From: Microbotryomycetes sp. JL201
Lineage: Eukaryota > Basidiomycota > Microbotryomycetes
Length of the DNA: 64,000 nucleotides
Assembly (NCBI GenBank): GCA_033819885.1
Contig: JAQYUZ010000008.1
Coordinates: forward strand, 372,001 to 436,000
Direction: 5' to 3'
Shown: piece by piece, positions 45,782-56,244 of the stretch
Layout of the letters: the number at the start of each line of letters is the position of its first letter
How positions within the stretch are numbered: position 1 is the first letter of the stretch
Program-made: the position numbers and the translations under genes
Notes under the pieces: model-generated
Seen by the model: only the letters and a program-made list of their open reading frames with translations
Told to the model about the DNA's origin: nothing
Databases searched by the model: none

Positions 45782-46174
45782 ATGCTTCTTGCGCACAGTA
45801 CCGTTCTCTTTGACGGTCTTGCATTCGCTGCATTGCTCGGATGCACCCTATACTTTTCAATCCGAAGGCACTCGGCCATCGCCACGCTCACAACTTCTTT
45901 CGACGACGTCAATTGGAGCATGTACGCCTCTCGCTCAGCACACAAAAAGACCATGAACCCTATCCAGCGCGCGTTTTCCATGAAAAAGACCACGACAACA
46001 ACTGCGCCTCGTTCACGTCCGTTCGAAGATGACGACACGATGACTGTGCGTGATTCCAGCGTATTCGCGGCCCCACTGCCTCGTTCAGAGGATGTCTTTG
46101 TCGTCATCGACGACAACTCGACGACAGCTTCACCAAGAAAGAGGGATAGCAATGTTGTTGGCGCGGCTTTCTAG
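45782..46174 (+). CDS. Possible 3' exon of the tetraspan gene, or separate small protein
   Basis: Open frame of 130 codons beginning MLLAHSTVLFDGLAFAALLG and CTLYFSIRRHSAIATL, one strong hydrophobic helix, followed by a polar tail with FDDVNWSMYASRSAHKKT and KKTTTTTAPRSRPFEDDD. Such a tail is what a MARVEL-type protein normally has after its last helix. A splice to it from the preceding ORF can be written only with an awkward acceptor (GACTAG at 45775-45780) and a donor at 45694 that would drop the preceding helix. The join is therefore unresolved. It ends 33 nt from the convergent esterase gene. Confidence 0.45.
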   Translation: MLLAHSTVLFDGLAFAALLGCTLYFSIRRHSAIATLTTSFDDVNWSMYASRSAHKKTMNPIQRAFSMKKTTTTTAPRSRPFEDDDTMTVRDSSVFAAPLPRSEDVFVVIDDNSTTASPRKRDSNVVGAAF

Positions 46175-46207
46175 AATATTTCGAGCTGGTCTCGTTGTCC
46201 TTGCAAA

Positions 46208-47315
46208 TCAAGATTGTCTATTGAACGCCTGGCGCAATGTATGAGTCACATCGTCTAGCAGTATCTTGCCTTTGTCCATAATCCTGGAGATTGTTGCAAG
46301 TGAGCCGATTGGCGGCGAGATGGTCAATTGGGACAACTCACCCGTCAAGCGAAGGCAGCTGGTGCGTGCATCCTTTGTATACTTTGCATTCGACTTTGAC
46401 GCCCAAGTCTTTCAATTTCTGTGCGTAAGCTTGACCTTCGAAACACAACAAGTCTTGCTCTGCGACACCGACAAATGTCGGAGGACTCGTCCTTAGAACG
46501 TCGTCGTCGGCCAAGATGGGACTGGCGTCCGGGTGTGACCAGGTTTGAGAGTTTGGCATGTACACTTTGCGGTACCAGAGCATTTTTGAGGGCGGCAGCC
46601 AAGGCACGTTAACACGAGGTTTCCAGAATTCTGACGTCTCGTCGAGCGTGTTGTCAACGACGGGCACGAGCAAGACCTGTTGACACAGCTTGATGGACAA
46701 TTCATGAGCGTGCAAAGAAACGACCGCCGCAAGGTTGCCGCCGCTGTACCGACCAGTGCATGTCAGCTCCTCCAAGGTTTTCGCAGACTTTGCGAAATTC
46801 ACTTACGCAGAACATCCTCCGACTGCGATACGACCGTCGTCGACGGACAAGATGGACTTTCCTTCCGTAGCTAACCATTTGAGAGCATCAATTGCATCCT
46901 CTACAGCAGCAGGGAACGGGTCCTCTGGCGCTTTCCTGTATTCGCATGCCACAGACACGCATTCGAGCTCGTCCGTCATTCTTGAAGCAATATGGTTTTC
47001 GCTGTCGAGAGATCCCCAAACCCAACCGCCGCCATGAAACCACAGCAAGGCAGGCCATCCGTTGACCGGTGCCGTACCCTTTGGCGAGAACGCTCGCACG
47101 CGAAAGCGGCCACCGCAAAGGTCGAACTCTTCCACCTTGTCAACTTGTCGCACGGCCGACGATCCAGGCAAGAGGTTGCCGGCAGGCCGTGGCCCAGGCG
47201 GCGGCAGCGTGTTGAGGACGGGCAGATACTGCAGAACTTGGTCGTGGAACGACACATACTGAGGGTCCAGCAGCGACCTGACGGAAGGAATGAGAGGTTG
47301 GTGTGCGACTGGCAT
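46208..47315 (-). CDS. HSL-type alpha/beta hydrolase (arylacetamide deacetylase-like esterase)
   Basis: Serine esterase of the hormone-sensitive lipase group. The ATG at 47315 gives MPVAHQPLIPSVRSLLDPQY; a longer frame from 47393 has no reason to be preferred. Visible: GWPALLWFHGGGWVWGSLDS (HGGGW oxyanion hole), VACEYRKAPEDPFPAAVED, the nucleophile region IAVGGCSA joined over an intron to GGNLAAVVSLHAHEL (Ser in G-C-S-A-G), the acid in FVGVAEQDLLCFEGQAYA and the catalytic histidine in YKGCTHQLPSLDG. The final exon reads IMDKGKILLDDVTHTLRQAF and NRQS before the stop at 46210-46208. Three exons. Substrate not predictable. Confidence 0.85.
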
Positions 47316-47371
47316 GGTCAACGTCCAGCAGACGGTGACACGAGTTGCCCAGTGCCGAAGCGGGGCCATGT

Positions 47372-47379
47372 CACGTGAT
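47372..47379. promoter_or_regulatory. TCACGTGA palindrome upstream of the esterase gene
   Basis: Perfect palindrome 57 nt upstream of the esterase start (47315, minus strand) and just beyond the EFM3 stop codon at 47390. Same motif as at 29904, 37832 and 39162. Confidence 0.45.
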
Positions 47380-47389
47380 TTCGGTTGGA

Positions 47390-48772
47390 TCAAGATGCGT
47401 TCTGGATCGTGAGCTGGACCAACTTGACATCACCTTCGTTTTCCCAGCCTTCTGCGCCGACGATTCCATCGCTATTGCATGGTTCGAGCACGTCGACTTC
47501 TTGAAGAAGCAATCCGTGCTCCCGACAACTTGCTTGAAAGTACTTCCAAGTGTCCTCGTTCCTGATTGTTGACGCGATGAGGGCTTTCGAGCCAACATGA
47601 AGCGCTGCAGACCGTCGCAGGAGCAAGGCGAGAGTGCGAGCGAGAGCATCAGCGAGGAGGGGATCGTAAACCTAAACAAAAGCGCCAAAAGGTACCTGTC
47701 AGAAAACGTGACAAACCCCAGTGATTCGGCCTCACAATGTCGGCTCCGAGAATCAGGCCTGGAATGGTCCCGTCCAAAACCGCATCCAAGTACTTGTCGC
47801 CTTGAAGATTCGACGTTTTCTCCCAATCAAGCTTCTTGACTGAGACGCTTCTTTCAAGAGAGTCTTGGCCCAGTGACAAGTCAGCTCCAGTCATGTTGTC
47901 ATTGTTGCAGCGGCGGCTCACTGCGCTTGACATTAGCTTGAAGTTTTTCAAGCACTTGGTCAAATACGTCTGTGGTGATCACTTGAGTCTTGGGCGAAAT
48001 CAAAGATGCCACGAGTGACAAAAGGCCTACTCCAGCACCGAGCTCGAGCACGGCGCCAGCAGATTTTAGAACGCTCGAGTTTGAGATCAAATGATTGGCG
48101 AGCTTAATGCACGCTTGCCTGTGCGTGAGCGTACAAGTTAACGGAACTGAAGAAAACTGCTTGAGCACCGTGAGCATACCACGTCCTCAACCCGGTCGTG
48201 CCTGTGAATCGACATGATCAAATTCCGCTTGCTTCCGGGTATAATTCAAGGGGCTGACCTGCGCTGATCATGCGCCCGTCTTCCTCGGTAGTGACCGAAT
48301 ACCACTGTTCCTGATAGGACAGCGGTCCCCATGTCCATGTCCTGAAGCAAGTTGTCGGGACCGAGCTCGAGTCGTCTCTTGCGAGGCTGCCGATCATCTG
48401 TTCCAGCAATTCTTCGTGCACTTCCTGCAGCACTTTCATACATTAGCACAAAGTTAAATTCGGGGCACTTCGGGACAGACCGCTGCTCACCTCATCCTCA
48501 ACTGTCTCGTCTTGAGCGAGCTTGCGCTGCTCGAACCCAGCTTCAATGCCGTTGACAACGCGTTTCCAAAATCCTCTGCTCCAAGAGTTGGTTGCTTGCT
48601 CATCTGACGCCGATTGCAATATGTGGTCAACGAGCCATTGCTGAGTCCGAGGCCGACTGAGTTCTACAGCGTCAGGGAACGGTGGACTGGGAATCACGGC
48701 AGGCACTGAAGGACATTGAGCTAGAAAATGTCGTTTGAGCCGCAACAATTGACGGTCCCTTGTCGCGTCCAT
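47390..48772 (-). CDS. EFM3: eEF2 lysine methyltransferase, FAM86/Efm3 family
   Basis: SAM-dependent methyltransferase that trimethylates a lysine of elongation factor 2. The ATG at 48772 starts MDATRDRQLLRLKRHFLAQC, the FAM86-type N-terminus, with LSRPRTQQWLVDHILQSA. After an intron comes VHEELLEQMIGSLARDDSSS. The seven-beta-strand core shows RQACIKLANHLISNSSVLKS, then AGAVLELGAGVGLLSLVASL (motif I), VITTDVFDQVLEKLQANVKR, GLILGADIVYDPLLADAL (post-motif D-x-x-Y form) and ending EGDVKLVQLTIQNAS. Five exons. Upstream of CYB2 on the same strand with about 100 nt between them. Confidence 0.85.
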
Positions 48773-48870
48773 TCGCTGCAACGTTGTTCGGTCAAAGCCA
48801 AAGCATACTTCAAAGTGTTACAGCCCCATGCTCGATCCATCGTAAAGCTCTACCAAACTATACTTGAAAT

Positions 48871-51087
48871 TCACGAACTGAACCTTTCGCCTACGAGACC
48901 CGGCAACAATTCGACCATTTCCGGTTTGAGATCCTTGACTGTCCTTGCACCAAGCAGCTTCATGCCAGACTCAATCTCGCTTTGAAGGACTACCAACACG
49001 GGAGAGAATGTCAGTAAAGTCCAAATTCAATGCACTCGCTTATCGTCAACCTACTTTGCGCGACTCTCACGACTCCAGCGGGACCGTAGCACGCCTGGAA
49101 CGAGATTGATGGGTCAATGTGGATTGAGCGCAGCAGTACAGTTGGGAACACACCTGCGCATAGAGAAAAGGCCTTCCGAGACCGACTCCTTTGGCGCCAA
49201 GGCACAAAGCCTTGAGTACGCTGTGGACGAGCCATCAGTCGAAGCGTATTCCTGAACGGCTCGGACAACTCACTCAGTCCCTCTATGGATACCGCCGTCA
49301 ATGAAGACATCAAATTTGGAATCGGCCAGCAGCTCTGGCTTCTCCTTGCGTAACCGAACCAGGGTGGCCAGTGGGGGAGGCGAGTGATCAAGTTGCCTTC
49401 CCTGTTGTTGATCGGGGACGATCAGCTGATGGCAATCTCCAAACAAGCAACTTTACACTGACTCCATGGTTAGAAAGAAACACGCCTCGTGCTCCGTGCT
49501 TTTTTGCGAGCTCGACGTCTTCCACAGTCGAAATTCCTTTGACTAGTACCGGCAGGCCGCCTGCACACTGGCTGACCCAAGCGATATCCTCCCATGTAAC
49601 ATTTGCTGTCGAATCTCCACAAGTCAGCTCTGGCCAAGCTCATTAGGAACCAGAACTAGCTCACCATCAAAAATACTCGATGTGCTCGCCGCCACGCCAT
49701 TTCCTGGTTTGCCCTTGGGTGCGTCCGCTTCTCGCTTGCCAATCGCCGCTATGTCGACCGTCAGGACGATCGCTTCTGCTCCACAATCTTTCGCAAGCTT
49801 GATCCTGCGTTCCGATTCCTTTCGGTCCTTCATCACGTACAGTTGCCACCACAGAGGTGCCTTGCGTTTACCTTGTTCTTTAACTAGCCTGTCTCTCTCT
49901 GATGCGATTTCCGGAAATGCCACTGAAGCCATGGTCGAGACTGTTTGAGGCAACCCAAATTCGGCGGCGCCTCTTGTCATGTTGAGCTCGCCATCAGGAT
50001 GTCCATTGGCCGTTCCACCCGTCGGACTGACGACTATCGGAAAAGGAACAGTCGTCGGCGAGTCCAAAAAAGTTGTTTCTGTCGAGACTGTCGCCACTTT
50101 TCTGGCTACTCTAGGCAAGAACCTGACGTAGTCGAACGATTTTTCTGTAGCTCGATAACTCGCGCCGTCATCGGCATACGAGGAAAAGAATTTCCACCCT
50201 CTTGAATCTTGCCCCAAAACAAACTTTGCAAGCGATTCAAACTCGCGCAAGTTGATGACGTAGTCTGGTTCGGGCAGTTCGTGTCGACGTGTCTCGACCT
50301 CGTCAGCATTGTCGTCGGCTTCGACTTTGTCTACTTGAGCGTCCGGGGCGAGTTTGCCTGCGACGGTTAAATACGGCAGCGTCTTCTGGAGAACATCGGA
50401 CGCGTGCAATCGATTAAAGAGCGGGCTGTAGCGAGCAAGGGGGTGAGCGAGGAATCGCGAGGTGCTTGGAACTGTCTGACCTAATGTCCTTGCCCAAGTT
50501 GTCGACGATCTGTTCCATGCCTCCAGGCTGAGAGGGTTTCGTTTTGGACGAGTTAGCTTCAGTGGCGTCGAGGTGCTCGAGAGCGTAGTTGTACTGACGT
50601 GAGACTCGATGAAATCTGTAACGCTGCCCAAGACAATTGACCATGAGTACGCGGACCAGCGGGACGAGCTGCAGACGACTGACTCTATGACGACGCCATC
50701 GATCACGACCCAAGCCGAGTCTGGCGAGGTGTGCTTTTTGACCTCGTCTCCGGTGATGAGCCTCATTTGTGACGCGGGAAGCATGGCTTGTGGTGGTTCC
50801 GGCAATGTGCTTGCATCCATAGCGAGCGGTTTGTTGTGCGATAGCTGTAGAAGGCGGGATGAGCAATCTTGCAGAGATTGATAGTTTGGACGAGAGCTAC
50901 GTACGAGCGTGTAAGCTGTGGCTGCTGCCACTGAGGCCCCTACAACGGTCCACGTGGCCCATTGTGTTGCAAAGGGAGCGTATTGGCTGTGCTGGCGTGT
51001 CGACGGAGCAGCAGGCGACGCTAGGCCGCGGGCGTGCAATGGACGAGTCGCTCTCGATAGACGTGCAGCACAGCGGCAAAGCATCAT
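48871..51087 (-). CDS. CYB2: L-lactate cytochrome c oxidoreductase (flavocytochrome b2)
   Basis: Intermembrane-space enzyme oxidising L-lactate to pyruvate and passing electrons to cytochrome c. The ATG at 51087 starts an Arg/Ser-rich mitochondrial presequence, then a sorting helix (WATWTVVGASVAAATAYTLV). The cytochrome b5 domain follows: WVVIDGVVIDVTDFIESH joined over an intron to PGGMEQIVDNLGKDI, restoring the HPGG heme motif, with the second heme histidine in FNRLHASDVLQK. The FMN domain has DYVINLREFESLAKFVLG, FPIVVSPTGGTANGHPDGE, LWWQLYVMKDRKESERRIKL, AIVLTVDIAAIGKRE, WEDIAWVSQCAGGLPVLVKG, the catalytic histidine in FLSNHGGRQLDHA, and DVFIDGGIHRGTDVLKALCL. It ends LPGLVGERFSS at 48871. 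Around ten exons. Confidence 0.92.
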
Positions 51088-51475
51088 AGTCGAGCTGTCC
51101 GATCAAGGCGAAAACAACACTGGATGCAGCACGGGCGGACCAGGTGGAGATTGACAGGTTTGGCCAGTCTCGCCGTGCGGCGCATTCGTCACGGGCAAAT
51201 CGTCCGCCGGCGGACGGGAAAACTGCGGGGGTGGCCTGAGCGGGCACCCACCCCAGCCGCGGCCTCCCCTGTTTTGTAGTATCAAGTAGGACGCGGTACA
51301 TGTTTGTGATGTCATCTGATCTGTAACCCTAACTTGCTGCTGACGTGCAGTTTGACAACTCGGCACATGTCCAAAGCTCGGGCCTCGGTCTGTTTCAGCC
51401 AAGGCACGCGATCCATTCATCGCGCGCAAGGACCCCGGCCTTGCGACCAAGAGACAGAGAATCGTTGCGCGAGGC
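51088..51475. other. Divergent promoter between CYB2 and the Zn2Cys6 regulator
   Basis: About 390 nt between head-to-head start codons. GC-rich toward CYB2, with CCGCCGGCGG near 51207-51216. CGG-type half sites of the kind bound by Zn2Cys6 factors are present but are expected by chance in such sequence. No gene. Confidence 0.4.
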
Positions 51476-54057
51476 ATGAGCGGCCCGACGGCTGTCGCCG
51501 CAGCGTGCGTGCGCCGAGCGATCGAGCGCGTCGACGCTGCGCTCAAAGAGGAGAGCTACGTCAGGCCGTCCAGGCAACGCACAGAGCCAAGACCGGTCAC
51601 GACAGGCTCGTGCTCGAATTGCAAGCGGCTCAAGGCCAAGTGCGACGACGGCGGGCCGGGCAGGGTGTGCGCGCGCTGTCGCCAAACTGACAGCGTGTGC
51701 GAGTACCCGCTACAGAAGCAGCCAGGACGCAAACAGGGTCAGTGCTTTGTCACTCGAGCGTGATACCCTCATGCTGACTCGTGCGCTTCACTACAGGCTT
51801 GTCCAAGTGAGCATCCGGGCCAACCCCTCCTCAACCATGGCTGCGCTCGCTGACTCGAGTTGTCTTCCAGGCGCGTTCAGACGCTCACTGCCCTCAGAAC
51901 AGATCTGGTAGAAGCCCTCAGACAGCTCGAAGCCGGCGTCGGCGGCAGCGGCGCCTCGCCCGCGACAATCGCACACATCTCGCCCGCTTCAACAGCCTCG
52001 CCCGGAGGTCCGCCCACCAACAGCTCGTTCGGCTCAAGCTCGACGAGCGCGTTCAGCTTGCCCCCAGCTTTCACGTCAAATGCGCACCACGTGAGCCCAT
52101 CGCCGGGAACTGAGCTCGCGCTCGCGGCCACGCAACATCCACCGCCTTTGCCACTGGACACGCCGATCGGGCACCCCCAAACAGCATCATCAAACTCTGA
52201 CGTACCTCTACAGCACACCGCACTCGAAGGAATCGACAATCCTCTCGAAGTCCTCGCACATGTGTCCCTGACTGATGACAAGGACGAAGATGATCACGTG
52301 CTCGATGACACGTTCGCGTCGGCCGTCAAGGAGGAACAAGACCGCATCAACGCAGCGCGCAAGTACTATGGAGGTCCAAACGGCCTGTACTCGTGCATCG
52401 ACGACACCGACATTGACTTGGATCCGGTGACACTCGACATCTTGTCCGAACGCGACCTCAGGCGTCTCGTGGCACTGTGAGTTCTCGAAATACGGAATCA
52501 GGACCAAGACTGACAATCAGAACCGTGGACAGTTACTTTGACAAGCTCCAGCGTTTCTTTTTCCACCTCGACAGGCAGCTCCACACGCCAGATTTTTTAC
52601 GCAACACGTCTCCTTTCTTGACAACAGCACTGTGCTACGTAGCGGCAACGTACGATCAACAAAGCTCTCCTTCCCTCGTCGAATCTTTGCGCATACACGT
52701 GGACCAGCTCGCAACGCGTTGTTTCAAGAAAGGTCTCAAGTCCGGCGAGATTGTTCAATCGTACCTTTTGCTCGTACACTGGGCGCCACCGGCAGAGACT
52801 TGGGTTCAGGACCGGGCTTGGGCGTGGCTTGGCGAAGCGCTGCGTATCGCGACAGAGATTCGCATGGACAAGCCTATGGACGAAGAGCGACTCAACGCGT
52901 ACCGGGCCAGGACACCGCTGACGACAGAGATGGCGCACAGACTCAAAGACTCGACCTTGAGCTCATGGTTCCTCCTCTGGTCTGCCAACTTGATGCTTGC
53001 AGTGCATTCGGGGCGGGTCGTCGGAAAAAGTTTCATCGGAGCACTTCGCAGCTCGCTTCCGACCCTGCCGCCCGGCCATCGAGATTACATGTACAACGCC
53101 AATGAGCTTCTCAATCGAATCCTCGCCAACGCTCTCAACTTGTCGTCGCGACTGCTCGACAAGCCGTTAAGCGATTCATTTGCTTTGTTTGACCGCTCGT
53201 GGCGCGGCGAGCTTGACGCGTGGGTCAAGAACTGGCCCGAGATCAACCAGTTTATACAAATTAGGTACTGGAACGTGCGCATCATGCTTCTGTCGCTCGG
53301 TTTCAAGTTTTCCCCTCCGACGAAACCGGTGCTCGCTCAAGTGCAGCAGGCGGCGCTCGCGACGCTGAGAATTGTGCCGCAATGGGCCGCCCAAGAAGAC
53401 GCACTCAAGTACGCGTCCAACTCTGCCATCACCAATATTGCCTATGGCGCAACCTTGCTGCTCAAGATTATTTCAGTTTCAGATCCAACTCGAGACCCCA
53501 ATCTCAAGGCCATTGTGCTCGACCTGTGCTCGAAAGTTGTCGATGTGTTGATCGAAATCGGCAAGAACCGCAAGAATGCAGCTTCGATCGCATCGCTACA
53601 GGCGGCACGAATGCAGTCACTTCTCAAGCGGATTAACCCTTTGCCAACGCCAGTCAGTTCTCGGTCCGCGCTCGACTTTTCCACACTGCCTGCTTTCGAC
53701 TTGAGGGCTCTTACTGCGGGGACGGGCGGACCTGCCATGTCGTCGAACGCTCCGCTTGCGTTCTCGCCGACATCGATTGGCTTGCCGTTCGATTTTTCAA
53801 CTGACAACTTGGGCGACACTTCTATGCTATTCGAGGGCCTCAGCAGCTCCAACCTGCTGAGCATGATGGGTGACGAGGTCGACGTTACGCAGTGGAATTG
53901 GGCCGCTGCAGACACGCCACAGTTTCATGATAAGAATCAGTCTGGCGTGCCGCCAGCCGTGGGGCAAGGTGTGCCCAGTTGGAATGACCTGGTCAACAAT
54001 GGTTATATGAACACATTTGGCCTACCCGACGCAGCCTCTCTGCCGGGTCAACAGTAG
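51476..54057 (+). CDS. Zn2Cys6 transcription factor with fungal-specific regulatory domain
   Basis: The ATG at 51476 leads into the binuclear zinc cluster CSNCKRLKAKC, DDGGPGRVCARC and RQTDSVC, spaced C-x2-C-x6-C-x9-C-x2-C-x6-C. A linker exon with LTALRTDLVEALRQLEAG forms the dimerisation helix. A long Ser/Pro/Thr-rich and acidic part follows, with LDPVTLDILSERDLRRLVAL. The last exon (from about 52523) is the middle homology domain: VDSYFDKLQRFFFHLDRQLH, FLTTALCYVAATYDQQSSPS, GEIVQSYLLLVHWAPPAETW and RAWAWLGEALRIATEIRMDK, characteristic of fungal_trans regulators. The tail is Ser/Asn/Gly-rich with an acidic patch, likely the activation domain. Four exons. Target genes unknown; CYB2 upstream and ADH downstream are candidates. 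Confidence 0.87.
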
Positions 54058-54363
54058 TGTTTAAGACCAACTGTCTCGCCTTGCTAGTCTCAGTCGTGCA
54101 CAAAGTTGTTGTTATCATAATCACCTGCAATTCAACATTCACGGTCCTTTTTTGGAGACGGATCAAAAAACTTGCCAAATCAACCGGCCGCGGTGAGCAC
54201 GAGGCCAAACGGTTTTTGTGGGGCCCAACTCGTGCTGTCCATCTTCCTGCCTCGTCAAATAACAGCCCTAGCATCCCGTCCTCGTCATCAACTTGACTCT
54301 CGCCCTGTCCCGATTGCCTGCAAAACTACTACGCAACTCGATTTGAACGTTCTCTAAACAAGC
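54058..54363. other. Promoter region of the alcohol dehydrogenase gene
   Basis: About 300 nt holding the regulator's 3' UTR and the ADH promoter. Pyrimidine-rich near 54280-54360 with a CT-rich stretch typical of strongly expressed fungal genes. No open frame of note. Confidence 0.4.
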
Positions 54364-55719
54364 ATGCCAGCCGAAACCAACGGCCACTCTATCCCTTCTG
54401 TCGGACTGGCAGCATGCGTCAAAGATCCTGGACCAAACTATTCACTAGATCTGCGCAAGGATTACCCTGTGCCTGAACCTGGTCGAGGTCAATTGTTGCT
54501 CAAGCTCAACATGACCGGCTTGTGCATGTCGGATCACCATGGAATGTTGGGCGATTTCGGATTGCCAATGACTTGTCAGTGCTCGGGTCATGAAGGCGCT
54601 GGAGTAGGTATGTCGTTTCTTCAACCGGAACACGATACAGGAGACTCAAAAACTGACGGTTCCGGACTGGCCGATCAGTCGTCAAGATTGGCGAAGGCGT
54701 AGAAGGCTGGAACGTTGGCGACAGAGGTGGTATCAAACCCATGTGCGTTTTTCGAGAGCACATCTTTGCGGTTGTGCACCCCACTGACCACTTGGTTTGG
54801 TGCCGTTAAAGTTGGGATGTCTGCCACGAGTGTAGCTACTGCAGAGAAGGTCTCGAGACGCACTGTGACAAAGGAAAACCGGCCGGTGTTGTCGTTGATG
54901 GCACGTACTGCCAATACACATTGTCTCCTGCGAGGTACACGACTCGGATTCCAGAGGGCGTGCCTGACGAATTGGCAGCGCCGACAATGTGCTCGGGTGT
55001 GACAATCTATACTGCCATCAAGAATTCAAAAGTCCGAGCTGGGTGCGTCTTGCATTCGAGACGGCGTATGAATCATCGTTTCCTGACGATGACTCTGTAA
55101 CAGACAATGGCTCGTGATTCCCGGTGCCGGCGGTGGGGTGGGCCACCAAGGTATTCAATACGGTAAGGCGATGGGCATCCGCGTCATTGCGGTCGATACT
55201 GGCGCCGACAAGGAACAGATGTGTCTCGAGCTTGGCGCCGAAAAATTTATCGATTTCAAAACGAGCCCAGATGTCGTCAAGGAAGTGTTTGCTGTCACTG
55301 GTGTTGGTGCTCACGCAGTCATTGTCACTGGTGGTACTGCATCGGCTTACAAGACGGGTCCGGCATTCTTGAGGAAGGGAGGAGTCATGGTTGGAATCGG
55401 CTTGCCCACTGCTGGCACTGCCGTAGCCGGCACTGATCCATTGCACCTCATCTTTCACAAGTTGACGATTGTCGGATCATTGACGGGCAACATGAAGGAC
55501 ACGGACGAGGCTTTGGACTTTGTCGCTCGCGGTTTGATCAAACCTGTCGTTCAAGTCTTGCCATTCGAACAATTTAAGGAGGGCATGTCAAAACTTGTGC
55601 GTTCATGACATGATCAATGGCAAGTGTACGTCCCGCTGACCAAGAATCTCCTTTTATTTTTTTTTGGGCAGGCCACTTCTCAGGTTGCGGGACGCGTTGT
55701 CATCGATTACAATTCGTAA
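54364..55719 (+). CDS. Zinc-dependent alcohol dehydrogenase (Adh1/AdhP type)
   Basis: NAD-dependent medium-chain dehydrogenase interconverting alcohols and aldehydes. The ATG at 54364 begins MPAETNGHSIPSVGLAACVK. Catalytic zinc ligands are the Cys of NMTGLCMSDHHGMLGDF and the His of CQCSGHEGAGV (the usual C-H-T-D is C-M-S-D here). After introns: VKIGEGVEGWNVGDRGGIKP and the structural zinc lobe CHECSYCREGLETHC with all four cysteines. Then AGVVVDGTYCQYIVSPARYT, TMCSGVTIYTAIKNSKVRA and the NAD fold QWLVIPGAGGGVGHQGIQY. It continues HLIFHKLTIVGSLTGNMKDT and ends GRVVIDYNS at 55719. About seven exons; length about 350 residues. Confidence 0.9.
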
Positions 55720-56244
55720 AGCTTCCAATCAGAGAGAGGAGATTCCCATCAATTTTCTTGTCAAATGAAATCCAACGGAATTAGCTATGATTGGGGGGTC
55801 TGAGTTGCGCTCAGCGTCTTGCAGGAGATAGCTGCCGCAAAGTCATTCTGTAGAGATGCTTAGATGAATGCTGGCTTGTTCATCTTGGGTCAAGTCCACC
55901 TTTTCTTTCTGCAACTATAGCTATGCAGCACTGAGCGAGTCTCGGGGACGGGTAGCAGATTGCAATTGACCTGGCTGAATGATGCCTCACTGCACGTGAT
56001 CCGGAAATTCATGATCCGGTGCGCACGTACACAGACGTCTTGTATCGCATTTGCTCCGACCTGGTTGCTCGCGAAACAATTCATCCTTTGCTGACGGAGG
56101 ATTTGTCGCGCCGGGTTCGGCAAGGCGTGCTGCGGCCAGGGTCTGGTGGAACCGCTTCGCTTGCCGAGAGCTGAGTCTCGCTCGCTTCTCCCATCTTTAC
56201 TCGCGCACCACACACATCAACGCACTCGTTAAACACGACATATA
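55720..56244. other. Intergenic region upstream of the 2OG oxygenase gene
   Basis: About 525 nt with the ADH 3' UTR and the oxygenase promoter. Contains GCACGTGATC near 55994, a variant of the recurring E-box. Open frames are short and featureless. Confidence 0.4.

Noticed and set aside
50440-50700. CYB2 seemed to lack the cytochrome b5 heme histidine (reading SQPGG instead of HPGG).
   Set aside because: A GTCAGT..TCAG intron ends exactly before the second P; splicing joins IESH to PGG and restores HPGG in phase.
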